From Acidimicrobiia bacterium (GTDB taxonomy: Bacteria > Actinomycetota > Acidimicrobiia > Spongiisociales > ZC4RG35), in the NCBI GenBank assembly GCA_017577575.1, contig PKRG01000009.1, forward strand, positions 29,046-93,045: a stretch of 64,000 nt of DNA. Direction: 5' to 3'. Shown in pieces: positions 49,841 to 58,385 of this stretch. A model generated the notes under the pieces. The model had not been told where the DNA came from, searched no databases, and saw nothing but the letters and a program-made list of their open reading frames with translations. Both the position numbers and the translations under genes were made by a program. Each line of letters begins with the position of its first letter. The first letter of the stretch is position 1.

Positions 49841-49846
49841 TACGAT
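49841..49846 (+). promoter_or_regulatory. -10 element for leaderless purF-purM transcript
   Basis: TACGAT, 6 nt before GTG 49853 of purF. It fixes the start so that the catalytic cysteine is at position 9. Confidence 0.6.
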
Positions 49847-49852
49847 GGTTCC

Positions 49853-51256
49853 GTGAAGTCGGCTCCCGGTGAGGCCTGCGGCGTCTTCGGCGTCTACGCC
49901 CCGTCCCAGCGGGTGTCGCCGCTCATCTACTTCGGGTTGTTCGCCCTCCAGCACCGGGGTCAGGAATCGGCCGGGATCGCCACCTCCGACGGCCGAACCG
50001 TCACCGTCTACAAGGACCTCGGCCTGGTGGCCCAGGTCTTCGACGAAGCCAAGATCGCCGGCCTCGACGGCCATCTGGGAATCGGCCACACCCGCTACTC
50101 GACGACGGGGTCCACCCACTGGACCAACGCCCAGCCGATCCACCGCCAGGTCGGCACGACGTCGGTGGCGCTGGCCCACAACGGAAACCTCACCAACACC
50201 CGCCAGCTTGCGCACGAGCTGGGCTCCGGCGTGGAGACCAGCGACTCGGCGTTGATGGTCGAGGCGATCGCCCGACGGATCGACGACGAACGCTCCGACG
50301 AACGCGGGCTGGAGAAGGCCATGTTCGAGGCCCTCCCCACCTTCGAGGGTGCCTTCTCGCTCGTGGTGATGGACCAGGGACGGGTCATCGGAGCCCGCGA
50401 TCCTCACGGTTTCCGGCCCCTGTGCCTGGGCGAGCTGCCCGAAGGCGGATGGGTGCTGGCTTCGGAGACCGCCGCCCTCGACCTGGTGGGAGCCACGTTC
50501 CGCCGCGACGTCGAGCCCGGCGAGATGGTGGTGATCGACGCCACCGGCGTCCGGTCGCTGCGCCCGTTCGAGTCGACCGACCCGCGGCTGTGCATCTTCG
50601 AGTACGTGTACTTCGCCCGGCCGGACAGCCGTCTCCACGGCCAGTCCGTCCACGCCGCGCGACGGAGGATGGGGGCCACGCTGGCCGAGGAGCACCCCGC
50701 CGACGCCGACGTCGTCGTTCCGGTCCCCGAATCCGGGATCCCCGCCGCCCAGGGTTACTCGGCGGCCTCGGGGATCCCCTACGCCGACGGTCTGGTGAAG
50801 AACCGCTACGTGGGCCGCACCTTCATCGAGCCGAGCCAGTCGATGCGCGACCGGGGCATCCGCATCAAACTCAACCCGATCCCCGAGACGCTGGCCGGAA
50901 AGCGCGTCGTCCTCGTCGACGACTCGATCGTGCGCGGCTCCACCACCCGCCAGCTCGTCGAGATGGTCCGGTCCGCCGGCGCCGCCGAAGTGCACCTCCG
51001 GGTGTCCTCTCCCCCGTACAGGTGGCCTTGCTTCTACGGGATGGACACCTCCGACCGCTCCACCCTCATCGCCGCCCGAATGGAGATCGACGAGATCCGC
51101 CGGCACCTCGGAGCCGACTCGCTCGGGTACCTGTCGCTTCCGGGTCTCCTCGCCGCCACGGAAGCCGACGGGTTCTGCACCGCCTGCCTGTCGGGTGAGT
51201 ATCCGACGCCGGTCGACATCAGCTCGTCGAAGTTCGTGTTGGAAAGGACGACCTGA
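49853..51256 (+). CDS. purF: Amidophosphoribosyltransferase
   Basis: A 467-residue enzyme for the first committed step, making phosphoribosylamine from PRPP and glutamine. The precursor has an 8-residue propeptide before the nucleophile Cys9 (GEACGVFGVYAP), so it is of the cleaved, Fe-S-containing Bacillus type. Cluster-ligand cysteines appear in RLCIFEYVYFARPDS, PYRWPCFYGMDT and FCTACLSGEYP. The PRPP loop is VLVDDSIVRGSTTRQL. GTG start with TACGAT upstream. purM follows after 2 bp. Feedback inhibition by nucleotides is known for the family. Confidence 0.97.
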   Translation: MKSAPGEACGVFGVYAPSQRVSPLIYFGLFALQHRGQESAGIATSDGRTVTVYKDLGLVAQVFDEAKIAGLDGHLGIGHTRYSTTGSTHWTNAQPIHRQVGTTSVALAHNGNLTNTRQLAHELGSGVETSDSALMVEAIARRIDDERSDERGLEKAMFEALPTFEGAFSLVVMDQGRVIGARDPHGFRPLCLGELPEGGWVLASETAALDLVGATFRRDVEPGEMVVIDATGVRSLRPFESTDPRLCIFEYVYFARPDSRLHGQSVHAARRRMGATLAEEHPADADVVVPVPESGIPAAQGYSAASGIPYADGLVKNRYVGRTFIEPSQSMRDRGIRIKLNPIPETLAGKRVVLVDDSIVRGSTTRQLVEMVRSAGAAEVHLRVSSPPYRWPCFYGMDTSDRSTLIAARMEIDEIRRHLGADSLGYLSLPGLLAATEADGFCTACLSGEYPTPVDISSSKFVLERTT

Positions 51257-51258
51257 GG

Positions 51259-52245
51259 ATGGACTACCGGGACGCCGGCGTCGACCTCGACGGCGCCGAC
51301 GCCCACGTGGAGCGCATCGCCCCGCGGGTGACGGCCACCTGGCACGACGACGTGGTCGGCGGCTTCGGTGGCTTCGCCGCCGGGATCCGCCTGCCGGAGG
51401 GCTACCGGTCGCCGGTGCTGATGATGTGCACCGACGGCGTCGGAACGAAGCTGGAGTTGGCGCGCCGGACCGGTCGCTGGGAGGGGGTGGGCTTCGACCT
51501 GGTGGCGATGTCGGTCGACGACCTCGTCGTGGCCGGAGCCAAACCGATCGGCTTCGTCGACTACATGGCGGTCGGCGCGTTGGACCCGGCCCGCGACGAG
51601 GCCATCGTCGCTTCCATCGCCGAGGCTTGCTCGGTGGCGGGGTGCCCGCTCCTGGGAGGGGAGACGGCAGAACACCCCGGGGTGATGGAGCCCGATGCCG
51701 TCGACCTCGCCGGCGCGGCGATGGGCGTGGTCGAAGAAGACGAGCGCCTCGGCCCCGAGAGGACACGCGAAGGGGACGTGGTGATCGGCCTCCGCAGCCC
51801 CAACTTGCGGTCCAACGGCTTCTCTCTGGTGCGCCGTGTGTTCGAGTCGGCCGACCTCGACGCCCGGTTCCCGGAGGAGGACGCCTCCATCGCCGAGGTC
51901 CTCCTCCGCCCCTCGGTGATCTACACCCCGGCGGTGCTGGAGGCGGTGGCCACCGGAGGGGTCCACGCCGCCGCCCACGTGACCGGAGGCGGGCTCATGG
52001 CCAACCTCACGCGGTCGGTCGCCCCCCATTTGGAGGCGGTCATCGACCACTGGTCGTGGGAGTGGCCCAACGTGTTCACCCAGATCCAACGGCTCGCCGG
52101 GATCTCGGTCGAGGAGATGCGCCGCACCTTCAACCTCGGCATCGGCTTCTGCCTGATCGTCGACCCCGATAACGCCAACGCCGTCATCGCCGCGGTCTCC
52201 CAGCACGATCCCCAGGTGATCGGTACGCTGCGAGCTCGCGACTGA
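51259..52245 (+). CDS. purM: Phosphoribosylformylglycinamidine cyclo-ligase (AIR synthetase)
   Basis: A 328-residue AIRS enzyme closing the imidazole ring. MDYRDAGVDLDGADAHVERI is the standard start. VLMMCTDGVGTKLELARRTGRW and DLVAMSVDDLVVAGAKPIGFVDYMAVGALD give the ATP and FGAM site. CPLLGGETAEHPGVM and GLRSPNLRSNGFSLVRRVF follow. ATG comes 2 bp after the purF stop with GAGG overlap, so it is co-translated. Confidence 0.98.
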   Translation: MDYRDAGVDLDGADAHVERIAPRVTATWHDDVVGGFGGFAAGIRLPEGYRSPVLMMCTDGVGTKLELARRTGRWEGVGFDLVAMSVDDLVVAGAKPIGFVDYMAVGALDPARDEAIVASIAEACSVAGCPLLGGETAEHPGVMEPDAVDLAGAAMGVVEEDERLGPERTREGDVVIGLRSPNLRSNGFSLVRRVFESADLDARFPEEDASIAEVLLRPSVIYTPAVLEAVATGGVHAAAHVTGGGLMANLTRSVAPHLEAVIDHWSWEWPNVFTQIQRLAGISVEEMRRTFNLGIGFCLIVDPDNANAVIAAVSQHDPQVIGTLRARD

Positions 52246-52254
52246 CGGAGTTCC

Positions 52255-53328
52255 GTGGGCGACGAACCGGGAGCTCGCCTCGAGTTGTCCCGCGAGCAGA
52301 TCCTGGCGTTCCGACGCCGCACTCAGGGGCTGGATGTCCGGCTGCCCGCCGGTTCCGAGTCGTTGCGGCAGGCGGCATGGGCCGGCTGCCAGGACTCGGT
52401 TCCCCGCTCGGCCCTGCATTCGCTCCACGCCCGGGTCGAAGGCGTAGCGCCGGATGCCTGGGAGGACCCGACGCTGGTGCAGGTGTGGGGCCTGCGCTAT
52501 GCCGCCTACGTCGTGCCCGGCGGCGAGCATGCCTACTTCACCGTCTCGCGCCTGCCGGAGAGAGGGCCGCTGCGGGAACGCGCCGATGACATCGCCGCCC
52601 GGTTGGCCGACTTCGTCGGCGATCGCCGGGTCGACGCCCGGGAAGCGGCGGCGGGGATCGGAATCCACCCGAACGCGATCCGATACGCCGCATCCACCGG
52701 GGCGCTCCTCATCCGCTGGGACGGGGCCCGCCAGCCGACGGTGTGGTTCGTCCCCCGCCCCGAGATCGAGCCGTTCGATGCCCGCCTCGAGCTGGCCCGC
52801 CGGTATCTGCGGATGTTGGGGCCGGGCACCCCGGCGGGCTTCAGCCAGTGGGCGGGGATCCGGATGCCCAGGGTGAGACCGGTCTTCGAGGCGCTGCGTA
52901 CTTCGCTGGTCCCGCTGCGGATTCCCGGTGGGGAGGCGTTCCTCCTGGAAGAGGACGTCGATTCGGCCCGCTCCGAATCCGAGCCGGCACCGGCACGCCT
53001 GTTGCCGTCGGGTGACGTCTTCTACCTGGTCCACGGCCCGGCCCGGGCGGTCGTCGTGCCCGACCCCGAACACCGGGCCGCGCTGTGGCCCTCGCGTGTG
53101 TGGCCGGGGGCGGTGCTGGTCGAAGGCGACATCGTCGGCATCTGGCGGCGCTCCGGCGGCGTCGTGACGGTGGAGCCATGGCGGCGCCTCACGAAGGCTC
53201 AGCGCGTGGCGGTCGAAGCCGAGGCTGCGTCGCTTCCGCTTCCCGACGGCCCCGCCACCCCCACCGTCCGTTGGGCTGGGCCAGCCGCCTCCTCCGACCG
53301 CACGGCGAGTCCACGTCGGTCGGGTTGA
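52255..53328 (+). CDS. Winged-helix AlkZ-like (HTH_42) protein
   Basis: A 357-residue protein of the AlkZ/HTH_42 group. LSREQILAFRRRTQGLDVRLP opens the N-terminal helical domain, and DPTLVQVWGLRYAAYVVPGGEHAYFTVSRLP is the conserved strand region. LRMLGPGTPAGFSQWAG marks the winged-helix part and LLPSGDVFYL-type residues the C-terminal barrel. It is a more distant member than the YcaQ-like gene at 36506 and glycosylase activity is uncertain. GTG start 9 bp after purM, with a GGAG site, places it at the end of the purF-purM unit. Confidence 0.78.
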   Translation: MGDEPGARLELSREQILAFRRRTQGLDVRLPAGSESLRQAAWAGCQDSVPRSALHSLHARVEGVAPDAWEDPTLVQVWGLRYAAYVVPGGEHAYFTVSRLPERGPLRERADDIAARLADFVGDRRVDAREAAAGIGIHPNAIRYAASTGALLIRWDGARQPTVWFVPRPEIEPFDARLELARRYLRMLGPGTPAGFSQWAGIRMPRVRPVFEALRTSLVPLRIPGGEAFLLEEDVDSARSESEPAPARLLPSGDVFYLVHGPARAVVVPDPEHRAALWPSRVWPGAVLVEGDIVGIWRRSGGVVTVEPWRRLTKAQRVAVEAEAASLPLPDGPATPTVRWAGPAASSDRTASPRRSG

Positions 53329-53362
53329 CTCTCGCCGAGATCGAAGGCCGTGGTATGGGGCC

Positions 53363-53773
53363 TCACGGAGAATCGAAGAAACTCAACGGCCCGTAGGCTT
53401 CGAGCAGCACCGCCGCTCCGCCCTCGGAGCGCACCTCCAGTTCCCCGACCCCGCGTTCGAACTCGGCCGCCATCTCGTCGAGCGCACAGCCCTGGGCGAC
53501 GGCACGGCGACGAAGCTCGTCCCTCACCTCGATGTAGGGGCCGGTGACCTCGGCCGCCCGGCCGCTGAGCCGTGCCAGGTCCTCGCGTGTCAGTTCGGCC
53601 GCTGCATCCCGCAGCTCGACGATCTCGGCCGCCGCTTCGGCGACGAGATCCGAGCACGCTGAGGCTTCTTCGCCCGTGCAGCCGGAGACGGCGACCAACG
53701 CCGCCAACAGCCAACCCGAACGCCGCGCACGTGCCGGCCTCTGCCGGCGTCTCGCCTGGATCGATCCGAGCAT
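53363..53773 (-). CDS. Small secreted lipoprotein
   Basis: A 136-residue protein with a basic N-terminal region (ARRRQRPARARRSGW), a hydrophobic helix and the lipobox VAVSGC. The mature part is mostly helical and charged (LVAEAAAEIVELRDAAAELTREDLARL) with one further cysteine pair candidate (SAC and QGC). No family recognised. Met at 53773 is preferred over the Met ten codons upstream because GGGAGGAAGG directly precedes it. It converges with the AlkZ-like gene. Confidence 0.65.
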   Translation of the reverse strand: MLGSIQARRRQRPARARRSGWLLAALVAVSGCTGEEASACSDLVAEAAAEIVELRDAAAELTREDLARLSGRAAEVTGPYIEVRDELRRRAVAQGCALDEMAAEFERGVGELEVRSEGGAAVLLEAYGPLSFFDSP

Positions 53774-53803
53774 CCCTTCCTCCCGAGTTGTCGAACTGAG
53801 CAC

Positions 53804-53824
53804 CCTCGTCGGATGCCGACGAGG
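53804..53824. repeat. Inverted repeat between divergent lipoprotein and SLH genes
   Basis: A perfect 9-bp inverted repeat CCTCGTCGG/CCGACGAGG with a 3-bp centre. It lies in the 128-bp divergent gap and could be an operator or a leader hairpin of the lipoprotein mRNA. Confidence 0.4.
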
Positions 53825-53869
53825 TGTGTTGGCCCTGCCGACCTATTGAGGAAATCAACGGCGGCGCCC

Positions 53870-53875
53870 TACGTT
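53870..53875 (+). promoter_or_regulatory. Putative -10 element of the SLH-domain gene
   Basis: TACGTT predicts a leader of about 20 nt carrying the AAGGAGAGG ribosome-binding site. Confidence 0.4.
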
Positions 53876-53901
53876 CGGGTTCCGCGGGCAAGGAGAGGCA
53901 G

Positions 53902-54699
53902 ATGCAACAACGAGTTCACACCAAGCGGACGTGGCTCCGAATCGCCCTGATGATCGCTCTCATCGCCGTCCCGGCGGCGGTGGCGATCGGGAGCCACCGG
54001 TTCACCGACGTGCCGTCGAGCCATGTCTTCCACGACGACATCACGTGGCTGGCCGATCAGGGAATCACCCGGGGCTGCAACCCTCCCGCCAACACCCGCT
54101 TCTGCCCGGACGAGCCGGTGACTCGCGGGCAGATGGCGGCCTTCATGAAACGCTTCGCCGACACGATGAGCGGCTCGGGCGGGGGCGGCTCCGGCAGCGC
54201 CGGGCCCACCACACGCATCACGCAGAGCGGGACGGGATCGACGATCCTCCCGGACGACAGTTGGACGACGCTCGCTACCACCCGTCTCACGGCGCCGGCC
54301 GGCGGAGGGGCTCTCTACGTCGACGGAACCGCTTCGCTCTCCACCGAGTTCGTCGACGACCTCGGAGGAGGCGGTTTGATAGTCGCCACCGTCAACCAGT
54401 CCTGCAGCCGCAATGCGGCGGGTCCCTTCGCGGCGTGGTCGACCGCCAACCTGGCAGGGATGGACTCCGCGGCGGTGAGCGGTGTTTTCAGGGTCTCGAG
54501 CGGGACTCATACCGTCCGCCTGTGCGGATGGGCTTTTCACCTGGAGGAGTTCGAGCGGACCGAAGCCGATGCGGTCATATCCGCCATCTGGTTCCCCTCC
54601 AGTCAGGTCGTGCTGCAGGACGACGAAGCCATCGAGTACCCCACGCTGAGCGAGCTGGAGGAGTCCCTGAGAGAGCGTGTGGGCACGAGGGAGGGTTGA
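53902..54699 (+). CDS. Secreted S-layer-homology (SLH) domain protein
   Basis: A 265-residue exported protein. The signal peptide is basic then hydrophobic (WLRIALMIALIAVPAAVAIG). Residues 35-85 form one SLH motif, starting FTDVPSSHVFHDDITWLADQGITRGCNPP and ending EPVTRGQMAAFMKRFA. Single or partial SLH motifs of this actinobacterial type bind cell-wall polymers. A Gly/Ser linker precedes a roughly 150-residue beta-rich domain of unknown function, with cysteines in NQSCSRN and VRLCGW. AAGGAGAGG supports ATG 53902. Confidence 0.83.
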   Translation: MQQRVHTKRTWLRIALMIALIAVPAAVAIGSHRFTDVPSSHVFHDDITWLADQGITRGCNPPANTRFCPDEPVTRGQMAAFMKRFADTMSGSGGGGSGSAGPTTRITQSGTGSTILPDDSWTTLATTRLTAPAGGGALYVDGTASLSTEFVDDLGGGGLIVATVNQSCSRNAAGPFAAWSTANLAGMDSAAVSGVFRVSSGTHTVRLCGWAFHLEEFERTEADAVISAIWFPSSQVVLQDDEAIEYPTLSELEESLRERVGTREG

Positions 54700-54730
54700 G
54701 AATCCGGGGCCATAGGCGAGAGCGGGGCGA

Positions 54731-55696
54731 TCAGGCCCCGCTTCTCGCCTGGAACGACGCTTCGAGGGAGTTGGCGGCGAGCTCGGCCATGCGGGTCAGG
54801 TCCCAACCGAACGTCTTCGCCACCGCCGCATAGTTGTCCCCCACGTAGCCACCGAAATACGCCGGGTCGTCGGAGTTGATGGTCACGAACAGGCCGGCGT
54901 CGACCATCTTCGGCAGAGGGTGGTCCTCGAGGCGGTCTACCACTTTGAGCGCCACGTTGGACAACGGGCAGACGGTGAGCGGGATCCTTTCCCGGCGCAG
55001 GCGCTCGACCAGCTGGGGATCCTCGAGGCAGCGGACACCGTGATCCACTCGCTCCACCCCGAGGTCGTCGAGGGCTCTCCAGATGTAGTGGGGCGGCCCT
55101 TCTTCCCCGGCGTGGGCGACGGCCCGCAGGCCGAGCCGTCGGGCCCGGTCGTACGCTCCGACGAAGAGCTCCGGCGGGAACCCCACCTCGCTCGAGTCGA
55201 GACCCACCGCCACCACCCCTTCCAGGTGGTCGGCCGCCGCCTCGATCGTCGCCACGGCGTCCTCCGGCGGCAGATGGCGGAGGAAACAGAGGATCAGCTG
55301 GCTGGTGATGCCCAGGTTGCGGCGGGCGTCCTCCATGGCGTCTCGGAAGCCGCCCATGAACGTCTCGAAGCCGATTCCCCGGTGGGTGTGCGTCTGAGGG
55401 TCGAAGAAGATCTCGGCGTGGACGACGCCGTCGGCGGCCGCCCGGCGCAGGTACGCCGCCATCAGCTCGGCGAAGTCGTCCCGGGTCCGCAAAACGGCGG
55501 CGCCCTGGTAGTAGATGTCGAGGAACGACTGCAGGTCGGTGAACCGGTAGGCCCTCTTCACGGCTTCCACGTCGCCGAAGGGGAGCTCGACGCCGTTTCT
55601 GGCCGCCAGGTCGAACATCAGCTCCGGTTCGAGCGTGCCCTCGATGTGGACGTGGAGCTCCGCCTTGGGGAGCGAGACCAGATCCTCATCCGTCAC
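54731..55696 (-). CDS. Adenine deaminase (adenosine deaminase family)
   Basis: A 321-residue zinc-dependent deaminase. HVHIEGT supplies the first metal ligands (H15, H17), RAVAHAGEEGPPH the third and the catalytic glutamate, and INSDDPAYFGGY the aspartates. GLDSSEVGFPPELFVGAYDRAR and CPLSNVALKVV are features of the adenine-specific branch (fungal Aah1 and Pseudomonas adenine deaminase) rather than adenosine deaminase. It converts adenine to hypoxanthine, a xanthine dehydrogenase substrate. Its ATG overlaps the stop of the xanthine dehydrogenase large subunit, so the enzymes are made together. Confidence 0.85.
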   Translation of the reverse strand: MTDEDLVSLPKAELHVHIEGTLEPELMFDLAARNGVELPFGDVEAVKRAYRFTDLQSFLDIYYQGAAVLRTRDDFAELMAAYLRRAAADGVVHAEIFFDPQTHTHRGIGFETFMGGFRDAMEDARRNLGITSQLILCFLRHLPPEDAVATIEAAADHLEGVVAVGLDSSEVGFPPELFVGAYDRARRLGLRAVAHAGEEGPPHYIWRALDDLGVERVDHGVRCLEDPQLVERLRRERIPLTVCPLSNVALKVVDRLEDHPLPKMVDAGLFVTINSDDPAYFGGYVGDNYAAVAKTFGWDLTRMAELAANSLEASFQARSGA

Positions 55697-57924
55697 CGCG
55701 CCACCTCCTCCTCCAACGCGATGTCTTGGGGCCTGACCGGCACCCGGTTCAGCTCCTTTCCGGTGGCGTCACGAATCGCCGCCACGACCGCGGGCGTGGA
55801 CGAGATCGTCGGGGGCTCTCCCACGCCTTTGGCGCCGAACGGACCCCAGGACCCTTCCTGCTCGATGAGGATCGCCTCGACGTCGGGAGCGTCGAGGATG
55901 GTCGGCAGCAGGTAGTCCGTGAACGTGGCGTTGCGGATCCTCCCCCGGTCCAGGACCAGCTCCTCCATCACCGCCAGGCCCACTCCCTGGAGGATCCCTC
56001 CCTCGATCTGGCCGCGGATCGACTCGGGGTTCAACGCCTTGCCTACGTCCTGGGCGGTGTCGACGCGCAGCACCCGGACCAGGCCCAGTTCGGGGTCGAC
56101 GTCGACGACAGCACGGTGACCGGCGACGGCGAAGTCGGCGTGCATCTTTCCCTGCCCGTTCTCGTCGGGCGGCTCGGTGGGGGGATGGCGGAAGGTCACC
56201 GTCTCCTCCCAGCCGTCCCGCACGAGGTCGTCCCACGCCGCCACCAGGGTGTCCCCCCGCCACACGCCTTCGTCGTCGAGGTCGTCGGCCCGGTAGTGCT
56301 CGAGGATCCGCTGGCGGAGGCGCCGGGCAGCCTCGTGGGTGGCGCCGCCGGAGAGCTGGGTCTGGCGGGACGCCGAAGTGGAGCCGGCGGAGTCGATGCG
56401 GGAAGTGTCGACGTGCCGCACCTCTGCTCGGGACACTCCCAGCGTGGTGCGGGCGATCTGGGCGAGGACGTTGACGAGCCCTTGACCCACCTCGATGGCG
56501 GCTGTTTCGACGATCGCTCCTTCTGGGGACAGCCGGACCCGCGCCTGGGCGTAGTCGTCGAACCCTTCCGAGAACCCGAGGTTCTTGATGCTCAGCGCGT
56601 ACCCGACGCCTCGGCGCACGTGCCGGGGCTCGGTGGTGAGGCCGCTTCCGCCGGGGAGGTCGCCGCCCGACCCCGGCTCGTCGACGAGAAGCGGCATGGC
56701 GGCGAGAGAGTCGATCACCTCCACCACCGGGAGAGGGGTGTCGATGACCTGCCCCGTCGTCGCCAGCCGGTCACCGGTGGCCAAGGCGTTGCGCCTCCGC
56801 AGCTCGAGCGGATCCATGCCGAGGGCGGAGGCCAGCCGGTCCATCTGCGACTCGTAGGCGAAACAGACCTGGACGGCGCCGAATCCGCGCATCGCCCCAC
56901 AGGGCGGGTTGTTGGTCCTGGCCCCGACGCCGTCGACTGCCACCGAGTCGCACTTGTACGGCCCGACGGCGAAGTAGCAGGCGTTGGCGAGCACCGCCGC
57001 AGTGGTGGAGGCGTAGGCGCCCCCGTCGACGAGGATCTTCGCTTCGACACGGACCAGGCGCCCGTTCTCGTCGGCTTCGTGGCGGTACCACATGCGGGCG
57101 GGATGCCGATGGACGTGGCCGGTGAACGACTCGCCGCGGTGGTACACCATCTTCACCGGCCGACCCGTGTAGAGGGCGAGCAGGCACAGGTGGATGTGGA
57201 GGTTCACGTCCTCACGGGCCCCGAAGGCGCCTCCGATGCCCACCGGATGGGCCCGCACCTGCTCGGGACGCAGCCCGAGTGCCTCGACCACCTGCTGCTG
57301 GTCGACGTGCACGAACTGGCTGGTGGCGTACAGGTCGACGCCTCCGTTGCCGTCGGGAACCGCCAGGCCCGCCTCGGTGCCCAGAGGTGCCTGGTCCTGC
57401 ATCCCCACCTCGTAGTAGCCCTCGACCACCACCGACCCGCGGGCTTCCTGGTCGCCGCGGCGGATCTTCATCCGGCGGAACACCTCGTCCCGGGCGTCGG
57501 CTTCCTCGGCGTCGACCAGCGGCTCCAGCTCCTCGTACTCGACGACCACGGCCTCCGCCGCCCGCCGGGCCGTGTCTTCGTCCTCGGCGGCGACGATCGC
57601 CACCGGCTCGCCCCAGTAGCGGACGACGTCGCCGGCGAGGACCGGCTGGTCGGGATGCTCGAGGCCGAACAACCCGGGCCCCGGTATGTCGTCATGGGTG
57701 AGGACGGCATGGACGCCGCCGATCGCCAGCGCCGGCCCCACGTCGATCGAGACGATCCGGGCGTGCGGATGGGGGCTGCGGGTGGTTGCTCCCCACAGCA
57801 TCCCCTCCACGTGCATGTCCTGGGCGTACATGAACTCGCCCCGGAGCTTGGGGACGCCGTCGGGCCGGATCGTCGACTCACCGATCCCGCCCTGCACGCT
57901 TCGCCGGCCGGTGCGCGTCGTCAT
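55693..57924 (-). CDS. Xanthine dehydrogenase-type molybdenum-binding subunit
   Basis: A 743-residue molybdopterin subunit of the xanthine oxidase family. The N-terminal ald_xan_dh_C-like domain starts IGESTIRPDGVPKLRGEFMYAQD. The Moco domain includes GGAFGAREDVNLHIHLCLLA, NNPPCGAMRGFGAVQVCFAYE with the substrate arginine, and EVGQGLVNVLAQIA. The catalytic glutamate is in GAKGVGEPPTI near the C terminus. It hydroxylates hypoxanthine and xanthine to urate. The purine setting supports this over CO or nicotinate dehydrogenase. ATG overlaps the Fe-S gene stop. Confidence 0.9.
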   Translation of the reverse strand: MTTRTGRRSVQGGIGESTIRPDGVPKLRGEFMYAQDMHVEGMLWGATTRSPHPHARIVSIDVGPALAIGGVHAVLTHDDIPGPGLFGLEHPDQPVLAGDVVRYWGEPVAIVAAEDEDTARRAAEAVVVEYEELEPLVDAEEADARDEVFRRMKIRRGDQEARGSVVVEGYYEVGMQDQAPLGTEAGLAVPDGNGGVDLYATSQFVHVDQQQVVEALGLRPEQVRAHPVGIGGAFGAREDVNLHIHLCLLALYTGRPVKMVYHRGESFTGHVHRHPARMWYRHEADENGRLVRVEAKILVDGGAYASTTAAVLANACYFAVGPYKCDSVAVDGVGARTNNPPCGAMRGFGAVQVCFAYESQMDRLASALGMDPLELRRRNALATGDRLATTGQVIDTPLPVVEVIDSLAAMPLLVDEPGSGGDLPGGSGLTTEPRHVRRGVGYALSIKNLGFSEGFDDYAQARVRLSPEGAIVETAAIEVGQGLVNVLAQIARTTLGVSRAEVRHVDTSRIDSAGSTSASRQTQLSGGATHEAARRLRQRILEHYRADDLDDEGVWRGDTLVAAWDDLVRDGWEETVTFRHPPTEPPDENGQGKMHADFAVAGHRAVVDVDPELGLVRVLRVDTAQDVGKALNPESIRGQIEGGILQGVGLAVMEELVLDRGRIRNATFTDYLLPTILDAPDVEAILIEQEGSWGPFGAKGVGEPPTISSTPAVVAAIRDATGKELNRVPVRPQDIALEEEVAR

Positions 57925-58385
57925 CGAACCTCCCTCCCCGCCAACTCCTCGAATGCACGGATGATCGCCCCATAGCCCGTGCAGCGGCAGATGTTGCCGG
58001 CCAGCGCCTCCTTTATCTCCCGGGAAGTGGGATGGGGGTTGCGTTCGAACAGGTCGACGGCGGCGACCACGAAGCCTGGCGTGCAGAACCCGCATTGCAC
58101 CGCGCCGACGCGGTTCATCGCCTCCTGCACGGGGTGGAGCTCACCCTCGGGGGCCACGCCCTCCACCGTCGTCACCTCGGAGCCTTCGGCGTCGGCCGCC
58201 AGGACGAGACAGGAGCACACGAGCTCGCCGTCGAGCAGGACGGAACAGGACCCGCATTCGCCCTGCTCGCAGGCGTTCTTGGACCCATACGCCCCCAGTT
58301 GGTCGCGGAGCACATCGAGCAGGCTGGCCGGGTGGTCCACCCGGGCCGTCACTTCCTGCCCGTTGAGACGGAACCCGATGATCAT
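57921..58385 (-). CDS. Xanthine dehydrogenase-type 2Fe-2S subunit
   Basis: A 154-residue ferredoxin-like subunit. The plant-type cluster is C39-x4-C44-x2-C47-x11-C59. The helical cluster uses QCGFCTPGF and NICRCTGYG. It carries electrons from the Mo site to FAD. Its size is that of the separate small subunits of three-gene xanthine dehydrogenases. It overlaps both neighbours by 4 nt (ATGA). Confidence 0.95.
   Translation of the reverse strand: MIIGFRLNGQEVTARVDHPASLLDVLRDQLGAYGSKNACEQGECGSCSVLLDGELVCSCLVLAADAEGSEVTTVEGVAPEGELHPVQEAMNRVGAVQCGFCTPGFVVAAVDLFERNPHPTSREIKEALAGNICRCTGYGAIIRAFEELAGREVR

Noticed and set aside
55726..57975. A 749-codon forward-strand open frame
   Set aside because: Antisense shadow of the xanthine dehydrogenase large subunit.
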